Origin: Lentzea sp. NEAU-D7
Lineage (GTDB): Bacteria; Actinomycetota; Actinomycetes; Mycobacteriales; Pseudonocardiaceae
Assembly: GCF_026242055.1 (NCBI RefSeq)
Contig: NZ_JAPJDL010000007.1
Span: 164,994-228,993, forward strand
Length of the DNA: 64,000 nt
Reading direction: 5' to 3'
This document shows positions 40,010-49,434 of the stretch, in pieces. How positions within the stretch are numbered: the first letter of the stretch is position 1; each line of letters begins with the position of its first letter. The notes beneath the pieces were generated by a model. That model did not search any database, was not told the DNA's origin, and saw only the letters and a list, made by a program, of their open reading frames with translations. The translations under genes were made by a program, and so were the position numbers.

Positions 40010-42214
40010 GTGAACAAGAACGGACTGCCCCTGTCCGAGATAGCCAGGCTGGCCGGCGTCCGAGTGAGTGCGGCCAGCAACTGGCGGACCCGGCACGCCG
40101 ACTTCCCCGTTCCCGACGTGGTCGCGGGACAGGAACTCTTCGACGCGGCGGAGATGGCGCACTGGCTGAGCCAGCGCAAGATCCCTCGCAACGGACTGCA
40201 GCCGGATGAGGCTCCGGGCAGCACGTACGGGGACAGGTTCACCCGCAACAGCGGGATGAGCACTGCTGTTGCGGCGGATGACCCGAGCGTGCGCGAAGAG
40301 ATGCACTCCACGCTGCGGAGTCTGACGAACGTCCTGCGCGGCCAGCTGGACCTGATGTCCTCCGTACAGTTCGCGATGGCGCTGCTGCACCTCCGCAAGA
40401 CCGAGCCTGTTCACTGGTCCGAACTGGTCGTGGCGCCGCCATGGGCCATGCGAGACTGGCTGCAGAGTGCATTCTCATGGGGGCCGAACTCGGATCTGTT
40501 CTCCAACACCCACGACACCCTGAACGAACATGCTCTGGTCGCCGCGGTCAGGCTGGTCTCCGAACTTCCGGTCGACGTCGATTTCGGCGAGGCCTTCGAC
40601 GTCCTGCTGGAACACCTGAACCGCGATCTCGGCAAGTCCGGCGGCCACTTCACTCCGCCGACCGTGGTCCGGACGATGATGAAGATCCTCGCGATAGGCG
40701 AAGGTGAAAGCATCTACGACCCGTCGTGCGGCTCGGGCGAACTGCTGACAGCGGCGGGGAAGACGGGTGCTGCGGGCCTTTCGCTCTTCGGGCAGGCGCT
40801 GAGCGATCAGTCGTACCGCATCAGTGTGCTGAGCCTCCTGCTGCACGACCTGGAGGGCCAGGTCCACCGGGCTGGGCCCCAGCTCCTGCGCGGCTCCTTC
40901 CCAGGCAAGCAGTTCGACGTCGTGGTGACGAACCCACCCTTCAGCGGAACGCTTCCCGCCGAAGCCGAGTACGACAGTTGGCCTTTTGGGATTCCTTCCT
41001 CAAAGCGCACGAACCTCGCGTACCTCCAGATCGCGGTCGCCAAGCTCAAGCCCGGTGGACGCGCCGCCCTGCTGGCGCCGAACGGTTCACTCTTCACCAG
41101 CGGGCAGGACGAGCAGGTTCGACACCGCATGGTCGAAAGCGGTCTGGTCGCAGGCATCGTCGCACTGCCTCCGGGACTCTTCAGCTCGACCGGAATCCCT
41201 GTCTCGCTATGGCTGCTGCGCAAGCCTGGCATCCACGAGCATCCGACAGCTTCCGTCTTGTTCATCGATGCCTCGGGAATCGGAACGCAGAGGACACGAG
41301 GACCCCGGCACCTCCGCGAGGAGGACATCGAACGCCTCGTTCACGCGTCTCGCGGGTGGCAGCGCGGTGAGAAGGTCCCGGCGCAAGACGGGTTCTCCTA
41401 CACCGCCCGGCTCGAGGAGATCCGCGACCAGAACTACAACCTCCAGCCAACCCGTTATGTCAGAAAGCCTGTTGCTCCGTGGGAGCGCAGCTCCAGCGAG
41501 CACTTCATCGAAATCAGGACGCGATGGCGCCACCTCGACGACCTCGGCGAGCGCATTGCGGCCGAGCGTCGCGACCTGGACGCGCGGCTTGAGAGCCTCG
41601 TCGAACTCGCTGCCGAGGACCGGCAGGAAGTGAAGCTCGGCGACGTGTGCGAAATCCAGGTCGGACTCGGGCACATCGTCCGCGAACGTGGTGTCCACAC
41701 ACCGGGTTGGATCCCACTTCTACTGCCACGCAACATCAAGCGCGGTTACTTGAGCCACGACGAACTGGACACGCTCGATCCTCAGACCGTCCGCACCTCA
41801 GGAGGTCAGTGGGAGCGGTACCTGCTCCGCGCTGGAGACGTGGTGGCCGCGCGGTCAGGTACGCTCGGACGGCACGGTCTGGTGAGCGAAGGCGAGGCGG
41901 GGTGGATCCTCGGGCCGAGCTGCCTGCGCATACGTCCTGGGAGTGGCGTGTCGCCGGAGTATTTGGTGCACTACCTCAACTCTCCTGAGATGCACGCGTG
42001 GATCACGACGCAGGTCGCCACCTCCACCGCCATTCCCCACATCAACTCCAAGCGGATGGAACTGCTCCCGCTTTCGCTTCCTTCTCTCGGCGTGCAGCGT
42101 GAGATCGCGACCACGATGGAACTGCTGGCGAAGCAGATCGAGCGCTACGAGGAAGCCGTGAAGTCCTCAGGAACTTTGCGCGACAACGTGTTCAGCACTC
42201 TGCTGAGCGATTGA
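40010..42214 (+). CDS. Type I-like DNA adenine methyltransferase fused to specificity domain (HsdM-HsdS)
   Basis: A protein of 734 residues. A short N-terminal HTH (LSEIARLAGVRVSAASNW) is followed by an N6-adenine methyltransferase. HFTPPTVVRTM and DPSCGSGELLTAAG form motif I and its lead-in, VVTNPPFSG is the NPPF catalytic motif, and SLWLLRKP also fits. From about residue 540 a target-recognition domain begins KLGDVCEIQVGLGHIV, and the chain ends with a coiled helix, LAKQIERYEEAV. So modification and specificity share one chain. No HsdR helicase-nuclease gene is nearby. GTG 40010 starts one base after the upstream stop. Possible roles are orphan methylation or guarding the HEPN protein. Confidence 0.88.
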   Translation: MNKNGLPLSEIARLAGVRVSAASNWRTRHADFPVPDVVAGQELFDAAEMAHWLSQRKIPRNGLQPDEAPGSTYGDRFTRNSGMSTAVAADDPSVREEMHSTLRSLTNVLRGQLDLMSSVQFAMALLHLRKTEPVHWSELVVAPPWAMRDWLQSAFSWGPNSDLFSNTHDTLNEHALVAAVRLVSELPVDVDFGEAFDVLLEHLNRDLGKSGGHFTPPTVVRTMMKILAIGEGESIYDPSCGSGELLTAAGKTGAAGLSLFGQALSDQSYRISVLSLLLHDLEGQVHRAGPQLLRGSFPGKQFDVVVTNPPFSGTLPAEAEYDSWPFGIPSSKRTNLAYLQIAVAKLKPGGRAALLAPNGSLFTSGQDEQVRHRMVESGLVAGIVALPPGLFSSTGIPVSLWLLRKPGIHEHPTASVLFIDASGIGTQRTRGPRHLREEDIERLVHASRGWQRGEKVPAQDGFSYTARLEEIRDQNYNLQPTRYVRKPVAPWERSSSEHFIEIRTRWRHLDDLGERIAAERRDLDARLESLVELAAEDRQEVKLGDVCEIQVGLGHIVRERGVHTPGWIPLLLPRNIKRGYLSHDELDTLDPQTVRTSGGQWERYLLRAGDVVAARSGTLGRHGLVSEGEAGWILGPSCLRIRPGSGVSPEYLVHYLNSPEMHAWITTQVATSTAIPHINSKRMELLPLSLPSLGVQREIATTMELLAKQIERYEEAVKSSGTLRDNVFSTLLSD

Positions 42215-42216
42215 GA

Positions 42217-42246
42217 TGAGTGGGCCCGCACCGGCAGGCCCACTCA
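42217..42246. terminator. Stem-loop terminator between convergent genes
   Basis: TGAGTGGGCC and GGCCCACTCA form a perfect 10-bp stem with a 10-base loop, starting two bases after the M-S fusion stop and seven bases before the lectin-lipase stop. It serves both directions. Confidence 0.75.
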
Positions 42247-42252
42247 AGAGTC

Positions 42253-43866
42253 CTAGCGGAACTTCCAGGCCTGGGCCGCGGAACCGTTGCAGCTCCAGAT
42301 GTTCAGCCGCGTGCCGGGCGTGGTCGACGCACCGGGGTTGTCCAGGCACAGCCCCGACTGCGGGTTCTGCACGGAGCCGTCCGACCGCACGCGCCACTGC
42401 TGCGCGCCCGTGCCGTTGCACTCCCACAGCTGAACGCTCGTGCCGTTGGTGGTGCCGCTGTTGCTGACGTCGAGGCACTTGCCGGCGATGGCGATGGTGC
42501 CGTCGGCGACGACGCGCCACTTCTGCGCGTAGGTGTTGTTGCAGCCCCAGATCTGGACCGGGTTGCCGTTGGCGGTGCCGCCGTTGTCGTTGTCCAGGCA
42601 GAGGGACGGGGTGGCCGACAGCTCGACGGGTCCGGCGCCGGACGGGTGGCGTTCGGCCGGGAGTGACGGCGTGTTGAGGTGGTAGAAGTCGACGGCCAGG
42701 TAGTTCGGGGTCTTGCGGGCCGCGGGCTCGCAGAAGCGCTGGGCCCGGTTGACCAGCTTGGAGTTGTCCGTGGCGGCGGTGCCCTGCACCGGGACGTCGC
42801 GGAAGTGGTTCATCACGAACAGCGGGCGGAAGCCTGTCTCCGTCGCGGTGAGCGGCTTGTCCCCCCAGCGCGAGTAGCAGGACCAGTCGGAGGCGCCGGT
42901 GCCGGACCCCATCGACCAGTGGTTCTCGACGGTCCAGTCCTTCTGGTAGAGCACGCCGGAATTCTCGCGGCCGTCGCGGCCGTGGTCGGTGAAGATGAGC
43001 AAACGCTTGCCGGACGCCCTCATCCGCGACAACGTCGGCCAGCCGTTCTCCCGGACGCCCTCGGCGTGGAACAGCACGTCGCCCAGGCCGTTCACGCGCG
43101 CCAGCTCGTTGCGCAGGACGTCGGCGGAGACGTAGTCCTCCAGGAAGACCGTGACGATCTCGGTGGGGCGTGCCTTCAGGAAGTCGACGATGCGCTGGAT
43201 GTCGACGTTCAACGCCACGGGCCGGCTGACGGCCGTGCAGCTGTTGTGGCAGAGGATCGCGCCGTCGGGGGTCTGGTGGATGTCGAGCATGAAGCCGCGG
43301 ACGCCGTCGTTGAGCTGCTGCACGATGCCGCGTGACTGGTTCGGGGCGATGTTGGCGAACATGAAGCCGCCGTCGACGCCGTTCGCGTAGGCGTTGTGGG
43401 CGGTCAGGAACGTCATCTCGTCCAGGCGCGGATCGGCCGGGGGCTGGACGCGGACCGGGGTGACCGGGGTGAGGAACCACGTGTCGGCGCCGGTGCCGAC
43501 GCGGATCTGGTCGGTGCCGGACGCGACCAGGTAGCGGTCGGCGCCGGGGTCCTTGAAGCGGTACCTGTCCTGGTCGTCGAGGAGCCCCACCCACCGGGCG
43601 TCGGGGCTGGAGCAGCTGATCATCTGGGTGGCGTCGCCGGCCCGGCCGAGGCACAGGCCGCCCTCGGCCAGCGTGCTGCCGTTCCAGGAGAACTGCTGGC
43701 GGTCCTCGTTGCCCTTGGGGCGGTGCTGGACCGCGGACGAGCCGGAGACGGCGGCGTTCTGGCCGGTCACGGCGCTTTGCAGGTAGTAGTTGCCGTTGGG
43801 AGCGGCCGCCGCGTCCACGGGGACGAGCAGCAGCGACAACAGCGCGAGTGCAGGGATGATGCGCAT
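42253..43866 (-). CDS. Secreted PI-PLC-like phosphodiesterase with ricin B lectin domain
   Basis: A protein of 537 residues with a Sec signal (MRIIPALALLSLLLVPVDAA). A middle PLC-X-like domain (about 145-410) has FLTAHNAYAN and MLDIHQTPDGAILCHN, which give the paired histidines and acid of bacterial phosphatidylinositol phospholipase C. The last ~125 residues are a ricin-type beta-trefoil with three QxW-like repeats (AQKWRV, AQQWRV, AQAWKF). The product should be exported, bind glycans and cleave phosphodiesters. Stands alone; a palindrome lies upstream. Confidence 0.9.
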   Translation of the reverse strand: MRIIPALALLSLLLVPVDAAAAPNGNYYLQSAVTGQNAAVSGSSAVQHRPKGNEDRQQFSWNGSTLAEGGLCLGRAGDATQMISCSSPDARWVGLLDDQDRYRFKDPGADRYLVASGTDQIRVGTGADTWFLTPVTPVRVQPPADPRLDEMTFLTAHNAYANGVDGGFMFANIAPNQSRGIVQQLNDGVRGFMLDIHQTPDGAILCHNSCTAVSRPVALNVDIQRIVDFLKARPTEIVTVFLEDYVSADVLRNELARVNGLGDVLFHAEGVRENGWPTLSRMRASGKRLLIFTDHGRDGRENSGVLYQKDWTVENHWSMGSGTGASDWSCYSRWGDKPLTATETGFRPLFVMNHFRDVPVQGTAATDNSKLVNRAQRFCEPAARKTPNYLAVDFYHLNTPSLPAERHPSGAGPVELSATPSLCLDNDNGGTANGNPVQIWGCNNTYAQKWRVVADGTIAIAGKCLDVSNSGTTNGTSVQLWECNGTGAQQWRVRSDGSVQNPQSGLCLDNPGASTTPGTRLNIWSCNGSAAQAWKFR

Positions 43867-43937
43867 GAGGTGAAGGCTCGACCACGGACATGAACATGAA
43901 AAGACTTCACGTCAAAATCCGTCCAAACCGAGACATC

Positions 43938-43953
43938 TGTGGCCCGGGCCACA
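43938..43953. promoter_or_regulatory. 16-bp perfect palindrome
   Basis: TGTGGCCCGGGCCACA lies between the divergent lipase-lectin gene (start 43866) and the SigE-type sigma gene (start 44029). Likely an operator for one or both; no local repressor gene is adjacent. Confidence 0.5.
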
Positions 43954-44028
43954 AAAGCCGATGCAGCGGATCGAGCGGCGAAGGGGGTTTCCCACTCCGC
44001 AAACGACTGACGACTAGAAGGGGGCGGC

Positions 44029-44535
44029 GTGGGGTTCGACCAGTTCGTCGCTGATCGGCTGGACCGGTTGCTGGGGTACGCCACAGCCATCACCTGCGAC
44101 AAACACTTGGCGCAGGACATCGTGCAGAACGTGCTCATGCGCGCACAGGGCAAGTGGGAACGCATCGGGGCCATGGATGCGCCCTATCTCTACGTGAAGC
44201 GCATGGTGACCAACGACTACCTGTCGTGGCGGCACCGCAGGGCCGCGCGGGAGATCGCCGTGGAACGCGGTGAGCTCGCCAAGCACGTGCCGTCGATGGC
44301 CGACCCGGCTGACGCGCACGCCGAACGCGAGGCCATGCGCGCACGGATCGCCATCCTGCCGCGCAAGCAACGCGCCGCGTTGGTGCTGCGGTTCTACGAG
44401 GACTGCAGCGACGCGGAGATCGCACAGGTGCTCGGCTGCACGGAATCGACTGTGCGCAGCCAACTCTCTCGCGCGCTGCAAACGCTGCGCACTCACGAAC
44501 TCGCCCGGTCCGCCACCCTGGGGGTGCACTCATGA
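44029..44535 (+). CDS. SigE-family ECF sigma factor
   Basis: A protein of 168 residues. Region 2 is CDKHLAQDIVQNVLMRAQ, then WERIGAMDAPYLYVKRMVTN. Region 4 is LPRKQRAALVLRFYEDCSDA and TESTVRSQLSRALQTLRTH. GTG 44029 has AAGGGGG upstream. The stop overlaps the ATG of the next gene (ATGA), whose short cytoplasmic N-terminus followed by one membrane helix suggests it is the anti-sigma partner. Confidence 0.9.
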   Translation: MGFDQFVADRLDRLLGYATAITCDKHLAQDIVQNVLMRAQGKWERIGAMDAPYLYVKRMVTNDYLSWRHRRAAREIAVERGELAKHVPSMADPADAHAEREAMRARIAILPRKQRAALVLRFYEDCSDAEIAQVLGCTESTVRSQLSRALQTLRTHELARSATLGVHS

Positions 44536-45461
44536 ACGATCTGATCCGCCAGGCCATCGCCGCTGAGGCCGAGGAGCGCGTCGACTCCCGGACCGTGCTG
44601 GCCAACCTGCACAAAGCGAGGAAGCGCAAGCCGCTGGGGCTGATCGTCGGCGTCGCGACGCTGACCGCGGCCGCCGCGGCCGCCGCCGTGGTCGTCCCGA
44701 TGACGATCAAGAAGACCGAGGCCGCGCCACCGGCGGTGTCGGCGCCGCAGGAAACGCAGAACGTGCTCCTCATCGGTCTCGACGACCACAACTTCACCGA
44801 CGCGCTGATGCTCGCCCGGTTCCAGGCGGACGGGACGGCGGTCTCGGTGGTGTCGCTGCCACGCGACATCCTCGTGGACGGTCAGAAGATCAACGGCCTG
44901 TTCGCCCAGTCCCCCGCGAAGCTGACCGCGGCCGTCGAGAAGACGACCGGGGCGAAGGTCGACCACCACGCCGCCGTGAAGATGTCCGCGATCGGCCGCA
45001 TCTCGGAACTCTTCGGCGGCGTCGCGGTGTGCCTGAAGGCGCCGTCGAACGACCCGATCACCAAGGCCGCCTTCCCAGCCGGCAGGCAGGTGCTCCAGGG
45101 CGACCAGGCGCTCGCCTTCCTGCGCCAGCGCCACGGCCTGGAGAACGGCGACCTGGACCGGGCCCGGCGGCAGCAGGTGTTCCTCGCCGATCTGGCCTCG
45201 AAGATCACCAAGGACAACGCGCTCACGCTCGCGCGCGAGGTCAGCGGGTCGATCACCGTGGACGACGGCTGGGACCTGGTGGGGTTCGCGCAGCGGTTCA
45301 CGGGTCCGATCGGGATCAGCGTGACGACCTTGCCCGTCGACGCGCCGGTCGAGCGGGAGGCCGGGTTCGGGTTCGAGGTCGATCCCGCCAAGGCCAGGAC
45401 GTTCGTCGAGAAGGCCCTGGACCAGGGCGGCAGCTCCGGCGGCAGCGAGTGCATCCGTTGA
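44532..45461 (+). CDS. LCP-family membrane protein, probable anti-sigma fusion
   Basis: A protein of 309 residues. A cytoplasmic N-terminus of about 33 residues and one membrane helix (about 35-57, rich in Ala and Val) precede an external LytR-CpsA-Psr domain. LIGLDDHNFTDALMLARF, VVSLPRDILVDG with the conserved arginine, and RQRHGLENGDLDRARRQQVFL are LCP signatures. LCP enzymes attach anionic polymers to peptidoglycan. Coupling to a SigE-type sigma factor and the short cytoplasmic segment suggest that it also regulates that sigma factor, linking wall state to transcription. That link is an inference. Confidence 0.85.
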   Translation: MNDLIRQAIAAEAEERVDSRTVLANLHKARKRKPLGLIVGVATLTAAAAAAAVVVPMTIKKTEAAPPAVSAPQETQNVLLIGLDDHNFTDALMLARFQADGTAVSVVSLPRDILVDGQKINGLFAQSPAKLTAAVEKTTGAKVDHHAAVKMSAIGRISELFGGVAVCLKAPSNDPITKAAFPAGRQVLQGDQALAFLRQRHGLENGDLDRARRQQVFLADLASKITKDNALTLAREVSGSITVDDGWDLVGFAQRFTGPIGISVTTLPVDAPVEREAGFGFEVDPAKARTFVEKALDQGGSSGGSECIR

Positions 45462-45547
45462 CGATCACTCCAATGGAGCATCAAGTCGCTCTTCTGCGCA
45501 GCCGATGATCCGCATGTAGCGCGCGAAACGGCCGCTACGATCAATTC

Positions 45548-48307
45548 GTGCGCGAACCACTTGAACGTGACTCCGAGATCGCGCACATTCGTGAAGCTCT
45601 GGACGCAGCCACCCGTGGTGAGGGTCGCGTCGTCGTCATCGAGGGCCGTGCGGGCATCGGGAAGACCAGGCTCGTGCACGAATGTCGCGAGCTGGCCAAA
45701 GAGCGCGGGTTCGGCCGGCTGCAGGCCGTCGGCGACGCCATGGAGAGCGCGATGGCGTGGGGCGTCGTCCGGCAGATGGTCGAGCGGTCGGTGTCGCGGT
45801 ACTCCGGCGAGCTGCGCGAGAAGATCCTCGCTGGTCCGTCCGGGGCGGCGCTGAAGGCCCTGGACGACGCCGCGCTCGACCCGAGCCAGGCCGAGCTCGC
45901 CCGCACGCTGCACTCGTTGTGGTGGGTCGCGGTGGACCTCTCGTCCACCCGGCCGCTGCTGATCACCGTGGACGACGCGCACTGGGCGGACCACTCGTCG
46001 CTGCAGTTCCTCGTCTACCTGTCGCGCCGGATCGCGGACCTGCCGATCGCGCTGGTCGTCGCGACCAGACCGCCGATGGACAACTTCGGGCCGCTCGCGC
46101 AGCTCAGCGTGTCCGCCGACCGGTTGCTGCCGCGTCCGCTCACCACGGACGCGCTCAGCGCCCTGGTCGGCGGGCACCCCGAGGTGATCACCGCCCTGCA
46201 CGCGGCCAGCGGCGGGAACCCGTTCCTGTCCGGCGTCCTGGTCGACGAGCTCGCGGCGCTCGGGCTTCCGCTGGACGACGCCGAGACGGCCGGCAAGGTC
46301 GGCACGCTCGGCCCCAGCACCGTCTTCCGCGCCACGCTGGGAAGGCTGCCGGCCGAGGCGGTGGCGCTCGCGGGCGCCGTCGCCGTGCTCGGCACGCACG
46401 CCGATCCGTGGCAGGCGGCGGAACTGGCGGAGGTCACCGACCTCCCGGCCGCCGTCGAGGCGTTGACCGCGGCGAACGTGCTGGTCACCGGCGAGCACCT
46501 GGAGTTCGTGCACCCCGTTGTGCGCGAGGCGGTCCTGACCGGCCTCGGGCCGATCGCGCGCGCCTCGCTGCACGCGCGGGCCGCGAAGTCGTTGCAGGAG
46601 TCGCACGCACCGGCTGACCGCGTGGCCGCACACCTCGTGCACGCTCCCAAGGGGACGCTGCCGAACGCCGCGGACGTGCTGAGGAAGGCCGCGGCGACGC
46701 TGCTCTCGGCCGGCGACCCCCGCACCGCGGCGGGACATCTGACGCGAGCGGTGGACGAACGGCCCACCGACGCCGGGCTGCGCGCGGAACTCGGGCGCGC
46801 GTTGCTGCGGCTCGGTGACGCGGTCAACGCGCACCGGCACCTGAAGGCCGCGGCAGAGGGACTTCCGGACGCCGAACTGGTCGCCGCCGCGGCCTCGGCG
46901 ACGGCCGCGCTGGAAGGCCCCGCCGCGGCGATCGCGGAACTCGAAGAGGCCATCGGGGCACGCCCGGACGGCGAGTCGCGCCTGCACCTGGAGGCACGGC
47001 TGGCGGTGTTCCGCTCGTTCCTCCCCGACCAGCGCCAGGTCGCGTCCGCGCACCTCAGCGCCTACTCCGGCCTCGCGGGCGGCACCCCGGACGAACGCAC
47101 GCTGCTCGGCCTGCTCGCTCAGATGGGCCGCTACGAGGTGTGGCCGCACGACGAGGTCGCCGCGACGGCGACGCGCGCGCTGGCGAACGGCGCGTACCTG
47201 GACGACGCGACAGGCAGCACGGACGCGATGGTCGCCTGGCTCGTGGCGTTGCTCGCGCTGATGGCGGCGGACGGCGTCGGCACCGCGCGGCACGAGATCG
47301 AGCGGGCCCGGTTGAAGGTGCGGGCCCACGGGTCGCCGATCGAGTTCGCGATGGTGGCGAACGCGTCGCTGTTCCTGAACTGGCGCTGCGGCAACATGCA
47401 GGCCGTCGAGGCGGAGGCGGAGGGCGCGCTGGCCGCCGTCGCGCACGAGGACCCGGTGTCCGAGGTGATCAGCCTGCGCGCGACCTCGACGCACTTCGCG
47501 GTCTACGCGGCCCTGGAACGAGGCGACGTCGCGGCGGCGTCCGCGTTCATCGACGCGTTCGACGGTGCGCACGCCGATGCCCGGCTGACCATGCCGATGA
47601 TCTGGTTGCACGAGGTGCGCGCGTTGATCGCACTGGCCGAGGGCGACGCACGGCGTGCGATGTTCGAGGCCTACCGCCAGCGCGACGCGATGCACCAGGT
47701 GCACGTCGATCCACCCACGATCCCGTGGCGCGCTCCGGCCACGCGCGCCGCGTTGCTGCTCAACCAGCAGGAGCTCGCGCTGGAACTGGCCGCCGAGCAG
47801 GTGGAGGTGGCCCGCAGGTGGGGCGCGGCCACGGAGGTCGGCGCGGCTCTGCGGTTGCTCTCGAACGCCGACCCCGACTCGCGACTGGAGCTGCTGACCG
47901 AGTCCGTGACCGTGCTGGAGGACTCGCCTTCACGCCTGGAACTCGCCCGCTCGCTGGTCGACCTGGGTGAGGCCCTCCGGGTGGCGAGGCGGCGGACCGA
48001 CGCGCGGGAGCCGTTGCACAGGGCGATCGAACTGGCGGGCGACTGCGGGTCGGCGGTGCTGCAGACCCGCGCCGCCGAGGCGTTGGAGGCCCTCGGCGAC
48101 CGGCCACGACGGCAGGTCGTGCTGGGGGCGGAGGCGCTGACGGCGTCCGAACGGCGGGTGGCCGACCTGGCGGCGGCGGGCCGGGCGAACAGGGAGATCG
48201 CGCAGGAGCTGTTCGTGACGCCGAAGACCGTCGAGAACCACCTCGGCCGGATCTACACGAAGCTCGGAATCGCAGGTCGCAGGGACCTCGCACGCGTACT
48301 CGCCTGA
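45548..48307 (+). CDS. LuxR-family large ATP-binding regulator (LAL)
   Basis: A protein of 919 residues. Walker A EGRAGIGKT is at 32-40, with a Walker B-like LLITVDDAHWADHSSLQFL. A long TPR-like middle follows. The C-terminal LuxR helix-turn-helix is LTASERRVADLAAAGRANRE, then TPKTVENHLGRIYTKL. LAL regulators activate catabolic or antibiotic genes. GTG 45548 begins the typical N-terminus. It is followed by a terminator and a secreted protein gene, a possible target. Confidence 0.92.
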   Translation: MREPLERDSEIAHIREALDAATRGEGRVVVIEGRAGIGKTRLVHECRELAKERGFGRLQAVGDAMESAMAWGVVRQMVERSVSRYSGELREKILAGPSGAALKALDDAALDPSQAELARTLHSLWWVAVDLSSTRPLLITVDDAHWADHSSLQFLVYLSRRIADLPIALVVATRPPMDNFGPLAQLSVSADRLLPRPLTTDALSALVGGHPEVITALHAASGGNPFLSGVLVDELAALGLPLDDAETAGKVGTLGPSTVFRATLGRLPAEAVALAGAVAVLGTHADPWQAAELAEVTDLPAAVEALTAANVLVTGEHLEFVHPVVREAVLTGLGPIARASLHARAAKSLQESHAPADRVAAHLVHAPKGTLPNAADVLRKAAATLLSAGDPRTAAGHLTRAVDERPTDAGLRAELGRALLRLGDAVNAHRHLKAAAEGLPDAELVAAAASATAALEGPAAAIAELEEAIGARPDGESRLHLEARLAVFRSFLPDQRQVASAHLSAYSGLAGGTPDERTLLGLLAQMGRYEVWPHDEVAATATRALANGAYLDDATGSTDAMVAWLVALLALMAADGVGTARHEIERARLKVRAHGSPIEFAMVANASLFLNWRCGNMQAVEAEAEGALAAVAHEDPVSEVISLRATSTHFAVYAALERGDVAAASAFIDAFDGAHADARLTMPMIWLHEVRALIALAEGDARRAMFEAYRQRDAMHQVHVDPPTIPWRAPATRAALLLNQQELALELAAEQVEVARRWGAATEVGAALRLLSNADPDSRLELLTESVTVLEDSPSRLELARSLVDLGEALRVARRRTDAREPLHRAIELAGDCGSAVLQTRAAEALEALGDRPRRQVVLGAEALTASERRVADLAAAGRANREIAQELFVTPKTVENHLGRIYTKLGIAGRRDLARVLA

Positions 48308-48322
48308 GACGGAGCGACGTGG

Positions 48323-48341
48323 GGGTGTCCCTGATACACCC
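48323..48341 (+). terminator. Terminator of the LAL regulator gene
   Basis: GGGTGT and ACACCC form a 6-bp stem around seven bases, followed by ATCTTTT. It lies 15 bases after the stop codon. Confidence 0.6.
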
Positions 48342-48450
48342 ATCTTTTCCGCCGGAGGGTTGAGGGTTCTCCCCTCATGCCCTTGGGGGTTCGCCTCGGC
48401 GAATCTTGTGTCACCGCAGGGGAACACAAGATCTCGAAGGGGAAACCGAC

Positions 48451-49371
48451 ATGATCCGCAACGCTCTGATCGCCGCCGCCGCCCTGACCGCCGTCGTCGC
48501 TCCCGCCACCGCGGTGGCCGACCCGATCATCGGCACGCCGCCCCCGTGCGTCGGCGCCTCCGACCTGGCCGGTGCCGACTTCAACGTCAAGAAGTGCGGC
48601 GTCAGCGATGTGGATCAGCACCGCGCCGGCCTGGAGAACAACGGCGGTGCCTACTGCGGCCCCGCGTCGCTCTACAACGTCCTGCACTACTGGGGTCACG
48701 AGAAGGACGCCCCGGTCGGCTGGCTGACCACCAAGGTCGGCAACCTCAACCCGAAGGACCCGGCCGACTACAGCGTCATCACCAACTCGATCGGGCGCAT
48801 CGGCGTCGACGCCCAGTACGACGGCGGCACCAACCTCACCAACCTGCGCAAGGCCTGGGACATCGCCACCAAGCCCGCCCGCGACGCCGGCTGGACCACC
48901 TCCACGGGCGTGACGAGCACGCACAACAACCCCGACTTCGCGGGCGAGCTCGCGAAGAAGCTCAACGAGGGCCCGCTGCAGCTCGTGTACGGCCGCTACA
49001 AGGCCGGCCCCACCACCGGTTCGTTGCAGCGCAGCGGTGGCCACATCGTCACCGTCGTGTCCGCGACCGGCTCGTTCAACGGCAGCACGATCCAGCTGAA
49101 GCTGGCCGACCCGGGCCGTGCGCTCGACAGCGGTGAGGGCAACTACCTCTACACGCAGTCCGCGTACGAGTCGCTCGACGTCACCCTGACCAAGAAGTCC
49201 ATCAAGGAGTACATCCCGGTCAAGGACGACGAGAACACCCGCGCGGACGAGTCGCTGGAGCCGGGCACCTACCGCACCGTGACGCGCTGGGAGCTCACCG
49301 GCCCGCGCTACGTCAGCGACACCACCCGCCAGATGGTCGAGGGCTTCAACTGGTTCGACATGGCCAAGTAG
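48451..49371 (+). CDS. Secreted C39-like cysteine peptidase-fold protein
   Basis: A protein of 306 residues. ATG 48451 follows AAGGGGA. MIRNALIAAAALTAVVAPAT is a Sec signal. The mature part has GAYCGPASLYNVLHYWG (cysteine near 70), GGHIVTVVSA and LADPG, the Cys-His-Asp/Asn order of C39/papain-like peptidases. Its target is unknown; it could cleave peptides outside the cell. A strong terminator follows. Preceded by the LAL regulator gene on the same strand. Confidence 0.75.
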   Translation: MIRNALIAAAALTAVVAPATAVADPIIGTPPPCVGASDLAGADFNVKKCGVSDVDQHRAGLENNGGAYCGPASLYNVLHYWGHEKDAPVGWLTTKVGNLNPKDPADYSVITNSIGRIGVDAQYDGGTNLTNLRKAWDIATKPARDAGWTTSTGVTSTHNNPDFAGELAKKLNEGPLQLVYGRYKAGPTTGSLQRSGGHIVTVVSATGSFNGSTIQLKLADPGRALDSGEGNYLYTQSAYESLDVTLTKKSIKEYIPVKDDENTRADESLEPGTYRTVTRWELTGPRYVSDTTRQMVEGFNWFDMAK

Positions 49372-49386
49372 TTCTCCGGCAAGACC

Positions 49387-49415
49387 AGGGCCGCACTCTT
49401 CAGGGGTGCGGCCCT
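49387..49415 (+). terminator. Intrinsic terminator
   Basis: AGGGCCGCAC and GTGCGGCCCT form a perfect 10-bp stem around nine bases, followed by TT. It lies 15 bases after the secreted peptidase stop. Confidence 0.85.
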
Positions 49416-49434
49416 TTCGCCATAGCCTGGTCCC

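Noticed and set aside
44882-47704. 940-codon minus-strand frame antisense to the LAL regulator
   Set aside because: Walker A and LuxR HTH motifs are on the plus strand; this is a mirror frame.
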